Below are positions 61,775-64,000 of a DNA stretch of 64,000 nucleotides, one piece after another. Source of the stretch: Diphasiastrum complanatum (lineage: Eukaryota > Streptophyta > Lycopodiopsida > Lycopodiales > Lycopodiaceae); contig CM055107.1 in NCBI GenBank assembly GCA_029204225.1, positions 8,613,472 to 8,677,471 of the forward strand, written 5' to 3'. A program made the translations under genes and the position numbers. Under the pieces are notes generated by a model. That model saw only the letters and a list, made by a program, of their open reading frames with translations, was not told the DNA's origin and searched no databases. Within the stretch, counting starts at the first letter, position 1. Each line of letters begins with the position of its first letter.

Positions 61775-63400
61775 AAAAGACCCTTTAAGAAATGCCATGT
61801 AGGATAAAGAGAAAAATCAAAATAAAAAAATAATAATATTGTTTATTTGCTTGCCCCCACCACTCCTGAGGCCTCTCCAACTCCCAATGATCTAACTATA
61901 GTGTCTTGTCACAGTTAAGAACTCTAAACTGTTCATAGTCTAACTTGTCTAAATTCGAAAATATTTTCCCTCCATTGGTTACGAAGAGGGCAATCTTCTC
62001 ACTGGATCTAGAATATGGCCGCCATCCCCAAATTCAAATTAGGAAAAAAAGTAAAATGTATAAATATGCATTCCCTCCAGTAGAAATATAAATGCCATCT
62101 TCACATTGGAATGAAAATTTGAGCGCCATCTCCAAATTTGAATCAGACAGAAAAGCAAAATCAATGAATTGATGGTACAGAGTATATAATATAATAAAAG
62201 ATAAGTACTTTGTTTTGTTTTAAAAAATTTGTTCTTAGTACTTTGATGCGTTTAATTACTTTCTTGTTTTTTCTGATGACAACATTGTATTATCTACATT
62301 TGGATATCCCTACTGATTTGGCACCTTTACAGAGAAGGGGAGGCAAAGGAATTCCAATCTTTGTTGAGGATCGAATAGGGAAGAGGAGGCAAAGGAATTC
62401 AAATATCTACTAAAGATCGTTCTCGTTATAGGGTAGAAGGAAAAAAGAACTTGGATTTGTGGACAAATGGAACATTATATTCTCAAGATCCCAGCACTCT
62501 GACTCATCCCACATTCTCGTCAATAACTAATCTAGTTATATGGATACGCAATGGGCATACTGGATTACTAGGATACTGTGAGAGATTGAAGATTCATGGA
62601 AATTAGTTCTATATGATGAAAATTCACATTTTAGAATGTAAGTTGATACGGATATCCTCTTATTGTCAGAATAGAGATTGTCTTCTCCAAAAGACCTTAG
62701 AGGAAAACGAACAACTTAAAAGAAATAATGAATCATTACACCAAGATAACAATCGATATCAAATCAAAACTAAAGCAAATGCAATCAATCTTACAATCTA
62801 TTCGAATTGAAAAGTTACAATTACTGAAGGATGTGGAATTCTAAGAAGAAGGCTAGGAATAAGAAGCGAAAGCAACAAAGTTGCAAGGATATTTAAACTC
62901 TTTCAAAAAGGATGTTATCGAAATAGAAGGATTCATGCATTCAAGTAAGCATGTTCTGATTTTTGTAACTTTATCAATGACATATGGATTTATTTCAGCT
63001 ACGGTGATATTCTGCCAACTATCTGTTTTTTTGCAGATCTGCATTAGTAGCTCCTCGGAATATTAAGGACAATGCTTCACTTGGAATATCGTTGGGCTCA
63101 ATATTGACAGGCAAATCCACTGAGTGTATCATTATGAACAATAGGAGTTCCAATGTAGAATGCAAATTAACAGAGTCTTTGATGGTGGACATTCAAAAAA
63201 ATTTAGATAAGACTATAGTTCAAGGTGCTTCTGATTTTGTAGGTATTAGCAGAGAAGCATATGCAACAATATTTAAACTTATTAGAGAAGCTTTTAAGTA
63301 AGTTCAAACTAGAAAAGTACTAATCCCAAGGTCATATCACTTGAAGAAAGAGAAGATTACATTAAACATAGGTATGCATAAGATTATCGGTAACCCATTT
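61775..63400 (+). repeat. Right arm of the large inverted duplication
   Basis: Reverse complement of 55,195-56,785 with scattered substitutions and small indels; the two arms are about 5.0 kb apart. Confidence 0.8.
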
Positions 63401-64000
63401 CATATTGAGGAGGTGTATGAAACTGATGGAAGTTCAATATCTTGTAATTCATCAAACAACTTATTTGTTGATATAAATTACTTGCTAAGATACATCGTCA
63501 CATTCTATGATATAACCTTTGAAAAGGTGAATGGCAAAATAATCATGGTACTTAAGCTAAATGAGTTAGAAATTGTAAAAGGGTAGAAGATGGAGAGTGT
63601 TAGTATAGCTCTCATGAATGGTGCACTATCACAAACAGTATAACAAGGAGATTTCAGATTTAGTGTCCAGTCTGAGAATGATATATGGTGGTTGGCAGCG
63701 TTTCAAATAATTTTTTTCTTTATTACATTATTTTCAATGGATAATATAAATTGATATTAAGCTAAGTTTGAATTATTGTTTGGATAGGTATTGAAGGAGG
63801 ATCATGATATATTATCATGGATATTCTCTAGGACATCTTACCCTAGGATCATCAAGGACCATATGGATGGAGGATTTATCAATGTTCCACAAGTTGGAGA
63901 CTTCAATGTTGAATGGCACTTAGCAGGTTATTTGAAAACATTGAAATGCATGTATAATGTCTCTCACGATGCTACATCCAAACACCCTTGTTTATACTAC
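62250..64000 (+). pseudogene. Unidentified gene X, longer copy (runs off the window)
   Basis: Plus-strand order: DLAPLQRRGGKGIPIFVEDR (about 62,320), the coiled-coil region (62,690-62,870), SILTGKSTECIIMNNRSSN, EAYATIFKLIREAFK and, after a TAA at 63,299, KKEKITLNIGMHKIIGNPFH and KVNGKIIMVLKLNELEIV (to 63,586). Beyond the arm boundary: MESVSIALMNGALSQTV, FRFSVQSENDIWWLAAFQ, a candidate intron (about 63,708-63,788, ending in TTTGGATAG), VLKEDHDILSWIFSRTSYPR, then DFNVEWHLAGYLKTLKCMY and SKHPCLYY. The last block (LAG-x-LK..K..., PCLY) vaguely recalls proteins of unknown function near mobile elements in other eukaryotes. I cannot name it. Several stops suggest a pseudogene, although the 3' half is fairly well kept. 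Confidence 0.4.

Overview
The window is nuclear DNA of a land plant. Evidence: plant Ty3/gypsy and Ty1/copia retrotransposons, a MULE-like relic, AT-rich intergenic DNA, long GA/CT and AT microsatellites and several fold-back or MITE elements. I cannot name the species. I see no intact host gene; almost everything is a mobile element or its debris, and most frames carry stops or frameshifts.

Layout. 1-2.9 kb: decayed MULE-like transposase (minus). 3.9-5.1 kb: cluster of small palindromes. 5.6-7.0 kb: decayed gene of unknown family (plus). 7.4-15.4 kb: right part of gypsy element 1 (minus: gag, protease, RNase H scrap, long 3' ORF, 3' LTR). 15.4-20.9 kb: right half of gypsy element 2 (plus: integrase, long 3' ORF, PPT, 3' LTR). 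20.9-27.4 kb: AT-rich, gene-free DNA with a minisatellite and a GA array. 27.4-30.2 kb: third gypsy 3' ORF (minus) holding a solo LTR. 30.7-33.5 kb: 5' LTR, leader and gag piece of element 1 (plus). 33.5-40.4 kb: left half of element 2 (minus: RT, protease, gag, leader, PBS, 5' LTR), with a 1.2-kb fold-back element inside gag. 40.7-42.8 kb: deleted copia element with intact TSD. 42.9-45.0 kb: copia RT/RNase H and 3' LTR. 47-51 kb: tandem repeats. 51.5-53.7 kb: copia gag-integrase relic (minus), then a SINE-like unit and an hAT-type MITE. 55.2-56.8 and 61.8-64 kb: inverted copies of an unidentified gene around 5 kb of debris.

Main results. (1) The two halves of element 2 lie on opposite strands about 12.5 kb apart (LTR to fragment), yet their outer flanks are the same 5-bp target-site duplication (AAGAT in element orientation). 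They are one insertion split by an inversion of about 18 kb with breakpoints near 15,400 and 33,480. Element 1 is broken at the same two points. (2) Three different gypsy families here share a long ORF between pol and the 3' LTR, with conserved N-terminal and C-terminal blocks around a coiled-coil linker. I cannot assign its function. In two families it is preceded by a dense cluster of degenerate GGCGA-type motifs.
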